Part shown: positions 47,422-59,910 of the stretch, piece after piece
Numbering within the stretch: the first letter of the stretch is position 1
How the letters are laid out: each line of letters starts with the position of its first letter
Assembly: GCA_017163975.1 (NCBI GenBank)
Contig: JAFFSR010000218.1
Location: 7,691,501-7,755,500 of the forward strand
From: Anastatus disparis
Lineage: Eukaryota; Arthropoda; Insecta; Hymenoptera; Eupelmidae
Length of the DNA: 64,000 nucleotides
Direction: 5' to 3'
Position numbers and translations under genes: made by a program
Notes under the pieces: generated by a model
Told to the model about the DNA's origin: nothing
The model's input: the letters and a program-made list of their open reading frames with translations, nothing else
Database searches by the model: none

Positions 47422-50400
47422 TGAAAAAGTAGACTTAAGAAAAAGCTCAGTAGCTTATTAGGATAGTTTTGAATTTGAAGCTCATCGCTTCGTACTTGCT
47501 GTCTCTATTATAAATTTTATGCTACTTTATGAATAACATACATACAAATTATAATGCAGAATGGTAAAATTATCTTTAACTTATATCATATTTTACTACT
47601 TTATTTTACTGTTCCATATTAATATTAGGTTACATGTTTAAAAAGTTGTAAAATTGTCAGTTACAGTTCAAAAATGTTTGTTCCAAGAGAGATCCTTTCT
47701 CGACTTTAAAATATTTTAATTTCAAAATTGACAAAATCTATTCCTAAAGTTGTATTTCTAAAATTTACTAAATTCTAAATATATATAATTCAGATATAAT
47801 CACCCGGAAACTAAAACTACAAAACGACGGATGAAAACGGTTGACGTTTATCAAACGTAACGTTTATTCATTCAAGAAACGTAATTAATATATAACAAAA
47901 TAATACAAGTGTAAAGGAACACAAGAAATGTTCATTTGTTCCCATAATCTTAACTTATATCCCCCTATACGTCTGACTCATATACATATAGTAACATTAA
48001 AGCTTTTGTAGGTTATGTATGTATGTGTGGGTATACGCGCGAGGCGAGGCGTTGCATGCGTTTAATGCCTTTTAGTCTTCCTTTATATAACTATGGCTTG
48101 GTATTTACCTATAACACAAGGCACGTATCTAATGTGTATACGTTTTAGAGAGATACATATAGAGAAGTGATGTTGCCACGCTACTGCTGCTACTACTACT
48201 GCAGTCTTGTTTAGTAGTGGTATAACCGTATAGCAGCCCGCTTGCTTATACTGGACTTTGCATAAAACTCCTGGAGTTCATGCGAGACACGATACTCGCA
48301 TAATTTAGTCTCTAAAGCTCAAGAGAGAAAGAGAGTGAGAGAGAGAGAGGAAGGGAGGGAAAATTTTGTTTAGCTATATATGCTCTAACTTATGTAAACT
48401 TATGTACACCCTAGACCGTACTAAGTTTTGTCCAATGTTAACATATGTGTATATGTATTAGTATATGTACGTGTTATAATGCAAGGAAGGATTCGAGAGC
48501 AACTTGAAGCTCCTACGTCACTTACATCGGTTGCCCTTCTTCACTATATAGTGGCAACTCTATACTATATACCATATACATAGATATAGAGTATACACAA
48601 AAGCTTTTCTTCTCTTGATAGTATAAGGTGGAGTAGGTAGGAAATCACTTTAATTATAATTCTGGCCATCGTTCACGCTGTATTATCTCCTTTGTCTTTG
48701 TCTTTATATATATAACCTATCATCATTTCACTTTGACAAAGAGCGTAAGCTAAAGACAACTACTACTGTTATATATATATATATATATATATACTTGGGT
48801 GCTTCCGTTAAGTTGCGAAGTGAAAACGCGAGCCAAGTTTACTTTAAGGAAAAGGTTCAACGGATGGAAGATCTTGTATAATGGATATTGATTGGCCTAT
48901 TATTATAGTCAGAGTGAGAAATATTTGTTAAAATAATGAGGGAGTGAGAGAAAGGAGTTCAACAATTTCAAAAGATATTTCTTGGTAATTCGAGTAAGGG
49001 GATAATTGTTGCAAGTTTAGAATTCGGTACATGAATTGCACGCAAACTTATGGAAAAGTTAAATTTCAGTTTTAAAATTCATTTAGATGATTAGGTATTT
49101 ATTTAGCATCCTGATTATATTTATTTTTAAAATCATCTTAAGTAATTAAGATAAATTTTTTATAATTGCAGTTAGTTCCAAGTTATAATTGTAAACCAAA
49201 GATTGATTTTAAATTGAATTTCTTCTATAAAAAGCACTCTATATGTAATACCATTAAATAAAATAGTAGAAATCTTTCATTTGTAGATAATGAAGATAAT
49301 CGATTAAAAATAAAAGAAAAACGAAAGGAAGAAATACATTTGATAGAAGTTTCTGAAAAGGAACTTGACAATATTGATCCCCATGAATCTTTTAAATAAT
49401 AGATTACGTTTATAAAGTTTCTTGACTAATGAAATTACTTTGTCATAAATAATAAGAACTTGTTAGAAAGTGGAAGAAAATTTACGTTCATTTAATTGTA
49501 ACTACCAAAGTTTAGCTTTCAGTTATTCAAGTTAAGTTTAGATTCTCTCTCTTGTTATCTCTCTAGCGAAAATCCATTTGGATAATGGAAACAATACGCT
49601 TAAGGCAATTATTCTTTTTAGATATATCCATCGACAAAACTAGCTATTCAAAACACAGTGTTTGAACAAATTGCAAATGTTCTAAAAAAATAATAGTCAG
49701 TTCCTTAAATCCACAGGCTCAACAAGTTCATTAAATGTATCAAATATAACAAGCAAAATAGTACGAGTCTATGCATTCAATAGAAAAATACTTTCTGATT
49801 CACTTGAGGAATAAGAGACTTTTCCCTTTATTCGATATTCTCAATAAGCTCTTTGTTTTCTTTGTTAAAAGTACATCGAAATCCTGTAAACATCTGAACC
49901 ATCCTTTATCCCTTTACTTCTTTTTTTAATGTTTTTTTTTGTTCTGTACTTCCTGAACATATGAAGTCTTGCCAAGCTAAGCTGGCACATATACAGAGAC
50001 TTTACTACAAACTTTTAATTCAACATTAAATTGAATTACTAGCAGAAGCCAAAGACAACGTGTGTACGAGTATAAGTATAGTTAACCTATTGAACCATTG
50101 TTGGGCGCCATTTCTAATTTGCAATTTTGCAACAAACATTTGCTGAACGGAAGTTGGGAAAATTAGAAACGGTTTTAAACGGCCAAAAATAGTCTATCCT
50201 CTCTTATTGCGCTAACTCATGCACTTTTCTCTCTTCGAATATGAGAGAAGGTTGGCCTCCTTTTTTTTCGTGAATATATACCAGCGGAATATTTCTCTCT
50301 ATCCTCATCCAAGAATACATATATGACCACCCGTCGCGTAATTTAGATTTCCTCTTGTCGCGTTCTTTTTTTTTTATCCTCTTTCTCTTTCCCTCGCATT

Positions 50401-52393
50401 TTTTTCGTTACAGGAACTGGTACAGCACATGAATTGTGACTTATGTCAGAGGGCAAAAACAAACTTTTTTGCTACAACCATTTTTTTTCTTCTTTTTTTC
50501 ATTCGTACTTTTTTTTACGTCCCTGATGTTCGAAACTTTTGTACATATGCAGCTACAGAGGAATTTCATTATTTAAAGATTCATGTTTCTCACAGTATAT
50601 GCTTTCTTTTTTAATAAATTGTTTATTTCTGTTATATATTGGTAAAAAAGGGATGAAGAGTTAATTGCACTTTTTTTAGGCTTTAGTACACGGCCAAAAG
50701 TTGTAAACGATTGCTACTTTCGTAATGATTTAGTATTGAAGTATATATGAACGTAAAGGGGGTAAATAATGTATGTTTACTATAGTTGTACGTTTGACCG
50801 TTAGCATGATGTGTTAAAAAACTGTACATATTGGAAAGTTTCGTGATTGAACGAATGTTGATCTTTATTTATTTTTTACAGTAATTGACTTGTTGATGTC
50901 CTCGTTTAAATGATCATGAATATTTGAAATTAGAGAAAAATCAACAGATCTCTATATTTACTTTTTCTGAAATAAATTTTTGTTTTTATAAGTTTTAAAA
51001 ATACAGATAAAAATACATTATTGTTAGAATAATTATTGTTTTATATGAATTTGCTTTTATAATTAAAAGATAAATCAAATCAATATACAATTTAATCTTC
51101 TTCATCATTTACAAAAATTAATTAAATTAAAATGCTATCATAGTTATAATTGAAATATTGTATAATTAAACCAAAAAAAGCTTCAGCCATTTGATAGTCA
51201 ATGATAAGATAATAAAAATTTAATATCCAACTTTTTTAATAACCAAAAACCTCCAACATTTATATTTTTCTGAATTTACAAAACGTACCAGCACTGATAA
51301 AAAAAAACATTGGCAATACAATTTTGACAGTTTGGTAATGTAAAATGTCCAGACTACAAAAGTTTAAAATGATGTTTTCTCTTTTCTAACCAATCCCCAA
51401 TTGTTTTTCCCAAACGTATACACACGCAGGCTGTTATTTACTATATGGTGTTATAAGTGACATAAAAGATATGTTTTTCCACAAAACGCCATCCTTGTCC
51501 AAATATCAAAAAACTGAAAAAAAGAGTCTAACTTTCCACATTGTAAAATTGACCACTCAAAAGAGTAAAACCACAGAAAATTATGAAAAAAAAACAAAAC
51601 AATTTCGAAAGTACCATTTTGGTAATAATGGAAACATTACTTTCAACAAAAATTTTATGTAACGAACAAAAAGAGAAACAATTAATAGCATTGTTGTAAT
51701 TAAGGTTGAACGAATATACGTTTATGCATCTTTTTTCATAACTAACAGTTTTTAAATTTATATAAACGTATATGCATGTATATAAAAAAAGAAGAGAAAA
51801 AAAACTAAAATACACATAGTTTGAAAAAAATTTGTTCGAAAAAAACGAGTAACGAATGCGATTTTTCTTTTCTTTTTTTGTCAATTAACGAATGGTTCGC
51901 GTTTGCTGAAGGCATACTTTATCGATTTCAGAAGAGATAAAACCTAAAGGGAGATACAAAAATTGACGTAATTTTTTTATTTGCTATCAGAACTGTTATA
52001 GGCTCTACGGGTATGTCGATATGATGTGTTTACTAAAGAATTTAATTTTGTATTTTTTTATAGTTCATAAAAGTATTTGAAACGAAAAATTTTTCATTTT
52101 TCCATTTGATATGAAATAACAAAAATTTTAATAATACTTCAATTAAAATGTGAATTTTTAAATCAATAAGTAGATTTATGATTTTAGCTTACTTTTTGAA
52201 TATATTTTATTTCTTGCAATTAAAAAAATATAAATTTAACTTCAATAGAAAAAAAAATATTTTGTTATTATTTTTATTACACCAGAATCATGTAATTTAT
52301 AAGAACAATGAATAAAATACAGTTTATCCATCAACAATTAAAATAAACTTGTATAAAGAAACACTTATATCACGAGTATCATACGATAATTTA
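47422..52393. other. Intronic stretch with several GC-richer, purine-rich patches
   Basis: GC-richer patches lie at about 47990-48320, 48480-48560, 48790-48860 and 50040-50420. A GA tract lies at 48321-48355, a short (TA)n at 48770-48793 and a CTG/CTA-rich run near 48183-48203. These could be intronic enhancers. Open frames at 50429, 51471 and 51528 are low-complexity and rejected. Confidence 0.35.
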
Positions 52394-52562
52394 TAGCGCT
52401 GACAAGCATAAATCTGCTGTCACGTCTGTCCATGGTATTAGCAGTCCATTTATGTATCGTGCGGTTATCGTCCGAGCGTAGGCCGATGAACACGGTGCAA
52501 TAATGGACTTCTTATGCCACGGATAGCCGTGACATAAATGCAGATTCATGCCACGCAGTGCT
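52394..52562. repeat. GC-rich imperfect palindrome, about 169 bp
   Basis: Two arms of about 75-80 nt pair at roughly 70%: TAGCGCTG...CATAAATCTGC...TGTCACG...AGCAGTCCATT on the left, and TAGCACTG...CATGAATCTGC...TGTCACG...AGAAGTCCATT read from the right. The right arm has a six-base insertion after ATCTGC. The loop is near GAGCGTAGGCC. Its base composition is far from the AT-rich surroundings. TA at both outer ends would suit a MITE; a hairpin RNA source is an alternative. Confidence 0.7.
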
Positions 52563-53346
52563 AAGAAAGAGCTATATTTACTTGATTTGCTATTTTGATT
52601 TTTACTAGATGTCTATAAATAAAAAGCAAGCTCTTTAATATAGTCATATTTTATAATTTGGTTATATCAAATAACGATAACAAAAAAATTTTTCAAAAAA
52701 CAGAAAAATTTTTCTTATAAAACCGAATAATATAATTATGTACAGAATCATATTAGGAGTAACCCATATCTCCTTACTCTTTTAATCAATACAAAACAAT
52801 CTCTTTTCATATCTAATATATATTATATTCTTTCTTTAATTACATATAGTTCGTATTTATAAAGTGAAAAGTGCGTATTAAGAGAAAAACAAAAGTTTTG
52901 TTTAAAACTGCGTTAAACCATAATCCCCCTTCTATTAAAACGAAATCCTTTAAACTAACGTTAACTTTATGGCGAAAGTTTATCTTTCAACGTTCGGTTA
53001 AATTTCTCGAAAAAGAAAACTTCCCTTTTTTTTCTTTCCTTTTTATTTCTCTATATGCACTATAACTTCATTCCTAGAATGTAAGTAGAAAAATAAAACA
53101 AAAGGATATAACATTATATACATATACATAGTAGAATGTAGTAAAAAGGGGATAGGCTGTTCTATCTCTACGAGGCGCGAATTGCTAGTAGTATGTGTGT
53201 TCAAACGTCGAAAGTTTTCGACTGGCCGTTTCTATCTCTTCTTTCTCTCTTATTCTCGTTTCAAGCTTCAAGCTTCGTAGGTAATTGCTGGTATTTACCG
53301 CTAGCCGCAATCTCGTTACCAAACGCTTCTCTGTATAACATTCAAG

Positions 53347-53350
<4 letters not shown>
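52563..53350. other. AT-rich intronic stretch
   Basis: A GC-richer patch lies at about 53160-53340 just before the TA array; no gene supported. Confidence 0.4.

Positions 53351-53415
<65 letters not shown>
53351..53415. repeat. (TA)n microsatellite
   Basis: About 32 TA units. It generates spurious Tyr-Ile open frames on both strands. Confidence 0.97.
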
Positions 53416-53417
<2 letters not shown>

Positions 53418-55537
53418 TGAAAGAAACAGATATGTGTGTAGGCAAGTCTTACGAATTAAATGAGTGTACGTGTGCGAAATAAAAGAGAACAAAAAAGAGT
53501 GAGATATTCTTCGAAAAAAATGGACATCCAAAGAGATCGATGGTATATGTGTAGGTGGAAGTATACTACTTTTTTTGGATTTTTTTTTTATATTGAAGGT
53601 TACAGAGAAAAAGAAAAAAAAAGAGAAAGAAGCGAGGAGTTGATCGATTTCCTACACTTTTACCGTGAGACACAAGAGATAGAGAGAGAAAAGCCATCCC
53701 TCACTTGGAAAATATCATTGAGTAGCCAAACGGGAATTTATGGCCGACGTGCGTCATTAAAATGGAAGATGTTCTTATTTGCAGTTATTTATCGGAGTAA
53801 GGGTGTTATGTCTAGGATAGATTCTTCTTCCTTTTTCCCTTTTTTTGAAAGAAAAGAGCGGGTGTGAAATTGGTGATTTTCAAGTAGAGATGTGATGTTC
53901 GAACTTTCACTCTTTTTTTTCTTCTTTTAACCTTTTGGTCTAGATATGTCAATATTTAAGCTCATAAATTATGAAATCAAAATCCTTATTTTGGAATACA
54001 ATGGGATCACTTTTTTTTCCAATGATTAGATGATAAACTAATGAGATTTATGATAATTTTGGCTATATTTCATAAGTACAACAATAAATAAAAATTTTGT
54101 CTGAATATATTTATTTATTTATTTTTTCACTTTCTTAAAATAAATTTTTCATAAAATTCATCCTTTACGTAGAGCTAAGCATATTGTGGCTAGATATAAT
54201 ATAAAATTTTAAATACTTTATATTATACATTCGAGGATGGTTTATGTATAATTTAATGTTCTATGAGCATAAAATATCAACTTTTGGTTTTCGTCCTCAT
54301 TTGGCATTCAAAGTTAGAACTAAGTTATTTAATATTTTATTACACTGTGGGATATGGATTCGCACGTATGTCACGTTTTTTTCTAACACGAGTAGCTGAT
54401 TAAGTGTCATAATCACTCTTTAGAAGAATACGGAATGCAGTTTTGACGAATTAAAGTCATACATGCTATACAATAATATAAAATACTCGTAGCATAAGCA
54501 GCTTATCTCACGTCCTAAATTATATCACTAATATAATAATGTAAACTATTACTGTAATGATATTATAGTATCTTTTATAAATAAATTCTAAAAATATTTG
54601 ATGATTAAAATTCGATTCCATTTACTTGAAATTTGGGATAAAAGCAAAATATTCCATTTCACAAGGTATTAATATTTGATACCATAATGCAGTGCATTTG
54701 TTTCGTAAGAAGAAATTATTTTATTTATTTAGACGAATAAAAAAAATGAATAAAATTTGAATCATATAAACAATATGATAGAGTAATATAAAACATACAT
54801 TTAAATATATTTTTTTTTCTTTTGTTCAGATTTTGGGATAGAATATAAATTTTAAAGATGGATCACGTTATTTTATTATGATAAAATATTTTCCAACAAA
54901 ATGCTTTTTTCTACTTTAAATAAAATAATCGCTTCTGCTTAAAAAAATGTTTAAATTACCCTCTGAAATAAATATTTAAAAATGCGTACGAGAAATTTTC
55001 ATTAAAACCTTGTTTAAAAAATTACAAAATTTAAACATTACATCCTCCTTGAATATGCTAAAAATTTTAATTATCATATCTACTTATTAAGTTACCACAA
55101 AAAAAAGAATAAAAAGAAAGAGCTAAAGTTTCTATTCCACTAAATAATACAATTCTACACATATGCTGTTACTGTAGAGTCGTTATTACATTAATAAAAG
55201 AGAAGCCCAGTCAGATGTTATTTCTATCCCACGCTTTCTCTGCCTTATATATATACTTTTTTTCTCTCCTTACCCTCAAGCTTAATTTCATTTCCGTGGG
55301 AGAATAAAAATTGCCGATCGAATCTAATGGTCGACCGCGAAAATTTAATCGTTGTCTATTGCTGCTACTTATACCGTGAAATTTTTATATAAAAAGGATG
55401 TTATATATCAAGGTTATTAATAGTAGCAGTGGGATTTTTTGTACTTTCAAATATTGATTAGATGTAAAAAAAAATATTCACTTATTAAAAATCTAAAATT
55501 ATTAATTATGGAAATATTTATAGATTTAAAAATATTT
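53416..55537. other. AT-rich intronic stretch
   Basis: A plus-strand frame of 135 codons at 53460-53867 is Lys/Arg/Glu and Phe rich, lacks family resemblance and starts next to the TA array; I do not call it a gene. A GC-richer patch lies at 55200-55390. Confidence 0.35.
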
Positions 55538-55702
55538 AATCCCCTGGTAAAAAATTAACCATATTTTGGGCAGAATTTTCCGTCTACGATAAATTAAAAA
55601 AACGCTCGTCTGAAAATTTTGTTAAATTTCTAGATAAGTGTCATTTTGACTTTCGTTAACTAGAAATCCTGCTGAAAATATGCTTAACTTTGTGCCAGAG
55701 TT
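55538..55702. mobile_element. Palindromic MITE, diverged copy 2 of the 0.5-kb family
   Basis: Left end CCCCTGGTAAAAAATTAACC and ATATTTTGGGCAG match copy 1; the right end reads, in reverse, CTCTGGCACAAAGTTAAGCA. It shares TCTAGATAAGTGTCATTTTG with copy 1. The arms are more decayed than in copy 1. Confidence 0.65.
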
Positions 55703-57547
55703 ATTGATTGAGATTTCGATTTGACATATTAAATTATTAATGATATTTTTTAATAAATGATACTATAAAATTACGTATTTATAAATGAATATTTTCCGGT
55801 AGTTTATATATTTCATCAAAATTAATTTAATTAGGTCAACCCGACTTCTTTGTGTTTTTCCGGTGATGAATTGCACGAAATTTATTTAGAATACGTATTA
55901 AATAAACGCGCGTAAATATTTTATTAATTAGAAGAATTATTTGCCGAAATTACTTTTGTTTTAATTACTTTAATACAAAGTTATATTACATTTTAATTAC
56001 AAAGTTATTTATACAACATTATTTCGACGTAAATCCTTTTAGGTGAAAATTTAATTACGAAATAATCAATTTGTGATTCACGTATTTTTCATTATTATTC
56101 CACTTATCGTTTCAACGTTGTTAAAGACAATTTGTATTTTATTTACTTTAAATTTAATAAATTTTTGTTTTATGCATCTTTTGACAATATATCGTATAAA
56201 TATGAAATATATGTCAGATAATTTTATCAAGTTTAATCCAAACTTTTTTGATAATAAAATGAATTTTAAAATCCCAGATAGCTAAAATTCATCATCACTC
56301 TTTATTTCCTCATCAGACATATCAATTTCTCGCTAAAACCTTAAGTCTCATATAAAAAAGAAAGAGCGAATAAAATTGAGCTTCAACGTCTCATCCTCAG
56401 CGTTACACGTAACAAAGAACTACACCTAAAACCGACAGCATCCTCAAAACATAGATAAATAAAGAAGAGAAACGAGTAAAAATAGATAAGCTAAGAAAAG
56501 ATATATAAAAAAATGTAAAGAAAAAAAAAAATAAATATAAGACAGGACGTGAAAAGAGAGCGAGAAAAAATGGAGGAAGAGAATGAGAAGAAAAAAAGAA
56601 GAAGAAGAAGAAGAAATAAGCTATAGGGTTTGTATGCTTGTAAGGATAATCCCCAACACCTATACGGAATTAGCGTCAGTCAGGCTGAATTACGAGATAC
56701 GAAGCTTCTATAACGTATAAACCTTCTCTCTTTCTATCTCTCTCTCTTGCCCTTCTCCTATTTATTGTTAAATGATGACAAACGGCTTGAAGCCTTGGCT
56801 ATATAACCCCTCCCCCTCCTCCCCTTTCCCACCCTCAATGCTATATAACGCCGCGAGAACGCGAGAACTATAATAAATATGCCCTGGCTAGCTTACTATC
56901 TAAACTGCAGTATAGATGTATCGTCATATACGGATACGTATTACGGAGTTAGAAAGTTTTGGGCATTTGTTTTAACATAAAGGCATTAATTACATGTGCC
57001 AAAAAAATAAATGAAACGGAAAATTTTTACATTTACTTTAGGATTTTCAAAAGTGTGTGTTTATTTTGAAATTTATAATGGGAATAAAAAGGGGTTTTAC
57101 TTATCAAGAAGTTTGTGAAATTAGAATTAGAAAAAGAGGTCCAATTCTCATATAATTGTTTTAAGAGTCTGATGAATTCTTGATTTTTTCACTTATTTTT
57201 GTAATTTTAATCGATTACTTTGTCAGTAGTAATATCCGAATATGATCAGACATTACGCACATCGTAATATGACAAAATAGTAATTCATAAAATAATAAAA
57301 AAATTTTGATAGCCAAAAAAATCATTGATCATAAAAAAAAAAACCAGTTTTAAAAGAGTTGAAAAGTTTAAAAATTTTATATAACATTCGATTTCCCATA
57401 TAACGATATAACATTGAAACTATATACATAACATAACCAAATTGCACAAGATTCGCGCTTTGGTTATCTGAGCCCTATGCATGTTCTGACAGATACGATA
57501 TCTTATGTAACTTAATTCATCAATGCATGTATAGATCAATGTATGTA
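55703..57547. other. AT-rich intronic stretch
   Basis: GA and GAA tracts lie at about 56560-56620, followed by a GC-richer, CT-rich patch at 56640-56930. No gene supported. Confidence 0.4.
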
Positions 57548-57805
57548 CACTGTAAAAAATTTTGTGTAATTCGTGAAATTTTATTTTGTACAAATATTTT
57601 TGTATTAAAATTTTACAAACATGTTTGTAAAATCAACACAAAAAATTTTGTAATTTAAAAATATATGTGTACTTTTTGTAAAATTAACACACGGAGTTTG
57701 TAAATTTTACAAACATGTGTGTACTTACTAATTTTAACACAAAAAAAATTGTATTTCATCTCTAACACTTATGTGTGTTAAAATTACAAATTTTTTTTCA
57801 CTGTG
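57548..57805. mobile_element. AT-rich MITE, CACTGTAAAAAATTTT group, TA-flanked
   Basis: The left end is CACTGTAAAAAATTTTGTGT and the right end read in reverse is CACAGTGAAAAAAAATTTGT, each beside TA. The interior is a mosaic of TTTTACAAACATG, TTGTAAAATTAACAC and ACACATGT-like words in both orientations. Confidence 0.78.
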
Positions 57806-58173
57806 TATATTGCCAATATCTCTATTATATTGTCTAGATATAAAACTTTTAGTTTCCTCCTAGAAATAGAAAATAATTCTAAATCATAAATTGACGACTT
57901 TTCATATTGTAATGGTGATTTCGATCATAAATTAGTATTTCATTGTCGAGAATACTTCGGTTTTTGTTGCGATTTTTATTGTTACGATATCTATATTACA
58001 AATTTTCGTTAAATTTTTCCATATCTTGAATCTCTAATATTTGTTCACGAGAGTAGAAAAAAAAAACCTAAAAATAGTATCGTTTTTACCAAAACTTTTA
58101 TCGATATGCAATTTAAAACGCATTTTCAGAGAGAATCATACCGAGCGAGTTTTATTTCTCACTTTTTTGTTGT

Positions 58174-58176
<3 letters not shown>
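57806..58176. other. AT-rich intronic stretch
   Basis: Nothing recognised. Confidence 0.5.
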
Positions 58177-58227
<51 letters not shown>

Positions 58228-58231
58228 TATA
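58177..58231. repeat. (TA)n microsatellite
   Basis: About 26 TA units with one CAC interruption near the right end. Confidence 0.95.
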
Positions 58232-59640
58232 TTTTTTTTTACCTTTTATCGTTTCAATCCTAGCGTGATATTTTGTTTTGAGCGCGCGAATTTTACTATA
58301 TATAAAAGTGATTTTTAATAGTGTCATTTGTTTGCTTTTCCCTCAAAGTTATACAAAGTATATTGATTGATACTTTTGACTACTTTTTTTTTAAACTTGA
58401 AACTTTTGAATATTTTGTCGCAGGGTTATGAATTATTAAATGATAGTTGAGATTAACATAAAACAAATAGATGAGAAGAAAATTTGATTAAATAAAAATT
58501 ATAATGTTATTATTTTTTTTAAATAAAATTTGATGACTTTTATTCATCAAAAAGAAATCACCATTTACATAAACTTTATATTATGCAAGTTTTATCGTTT
58601 TTACATTTGGTATTACTTGATATCTGAGATACATGTATTTGTATCTTTTTTTCCACTTTTCTCGAGATTAAGAAATTCGAGTTTCTGTATCTCGAGGCAT
58701 TATTCTATATTTCATTTTTTTTCGATAGGAACTATAATCAAACGATGTCGATATATTCAATTTTTATTTGCTTGATACATTTATTGAATTTATACGTTTA
58801 TTAAATAAAAAAGTATTTTTTTGTTTTTAGAAATATACTTGTTTTTTTACAAAAGGATAGATCTCAATAAATATCGTTCAAAATCAGATAGAATTTTATT
58901 TCTGTTTGACTTCAGTAGTTAAATAAAAAAAAAATTATTTTTTAAATATATATTATAAAAATTTAGATTACTGTATTTTAAAAAAAATGAGTAGCTGGAC
59001 TTTGTAAATGCATGTAAGCTTATCCATTTTATTTCAAATTTTTTTTATAGCCGATGAAAAATAATATTTAATAAAAACGTAAAAGCCATGATGAACGAGT
59101 CGAATTTGGCCAATAAATCGTTAAATTAGCATTTCCAAGTAAATAAAAGTGTTTCGACTATTTTTCAGATGGGTTGGGTCCACTTTGAAAAATGTTCAGT
59201 GCATTTTCCGTTCAAAAACCGAATAATAAACAGGTAAAATTTACCAGGTAAAAGAGAATAATATCGAATCTATTAATTATACAGCACAACACTTAAGTGC
59301 AATAACTGTTAGCGTTAACGACTTTAAAAAAATGTAATAAGAGCATTTATTAGAAGAAAAAAGCCAGGATACATAAAAAACTGTAAAATCGATCGATTTT
59401 TGAAAAAATGTTTTCCCATTCATGTTACAACCATCGCTTTTTTCCATTCAATTAACTCAGATGTTATGCATTCCGAGCAATCATTTTTTGTGCTTTGGAT
59501 AGCAAAAATTCGTTATATTTTTAAAAAAAGTTTTTAAATATCGATCGAAATTATATCAAACATCGCGTAAAATAAAAATATTCTGATATCGTGATATTGA
59601 ACAAACTATTCTCGATTGCTCGTCTAACTTTAGATACTCC
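58232..59640. other. AT-rich intronic stretch
   Basis: Nothing firm. A short inverted pair around CTCGAGATTAAG and ATCTCGAG lies near 58661-58696. Confidence 0.45.
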
Positions 59641-59910
59641 TGAAAACAGCAATTCTAATAGTAGAGCACATTTAAATGCTGCATTGCATCTGACTATGCA
59701 GCGAATATCGGGTCAAGCTTGATATATGATGTCCGATCATTGCAGTATGGTAAGCAGATTCTATTAACTTTTCTTTTCAATATGAAAAAAAACCACAAAT
59801 ACTAAATCAATGCTTGGATGTAATGATTTTGAAAAATTTAACTTATTTTTTCTAAATACGTCACTTACATTCCCAGCTGCATGAGTAGACATAAAAATAC
59901 AAACAGCATG
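59641..59910 (-). other. Coding-like segments with splice-like signals, uncertain
   Basis: On the minus strand, an ATG near 59909 opens MLFVFLCLLMQLG, hydrophobic like a signal peptide, and runs to a consensus donor GTAAGTGACG. About 100 bp further, after a weak TTAATAG acceptor, a frame reads ICLPYCNDRTSYIKLD before a stop. A TATA-like GTATATAAATT lies about 120 bp upstream of the ATG. On the plus strand the same area holds a frame LDTPENSNSNSRAHLNAALH after an acceptor-like TAACTTTAG. Both readings cannot be right; either or both may be chance. Confidence 0.15.

Noticed and set aside
48490..48600. Minus-strand frame ending LPLYSEEGQP at a GTAAGT
   Set aside because: The donor-like site is good but there is no acceptor or family match, and part of the frame is TA-rich sequence.
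53185..53531. Open frames of Tyr-Ile repeats on both strands
   Set aside because: They are translations of the (TA)n microsatellite.
53460..53867. 135-codon plus-strand open frame
   Set aside because: Low-complexity Lys/Glu/Phe-rich, no recognisable domain, no splice or promoter context.
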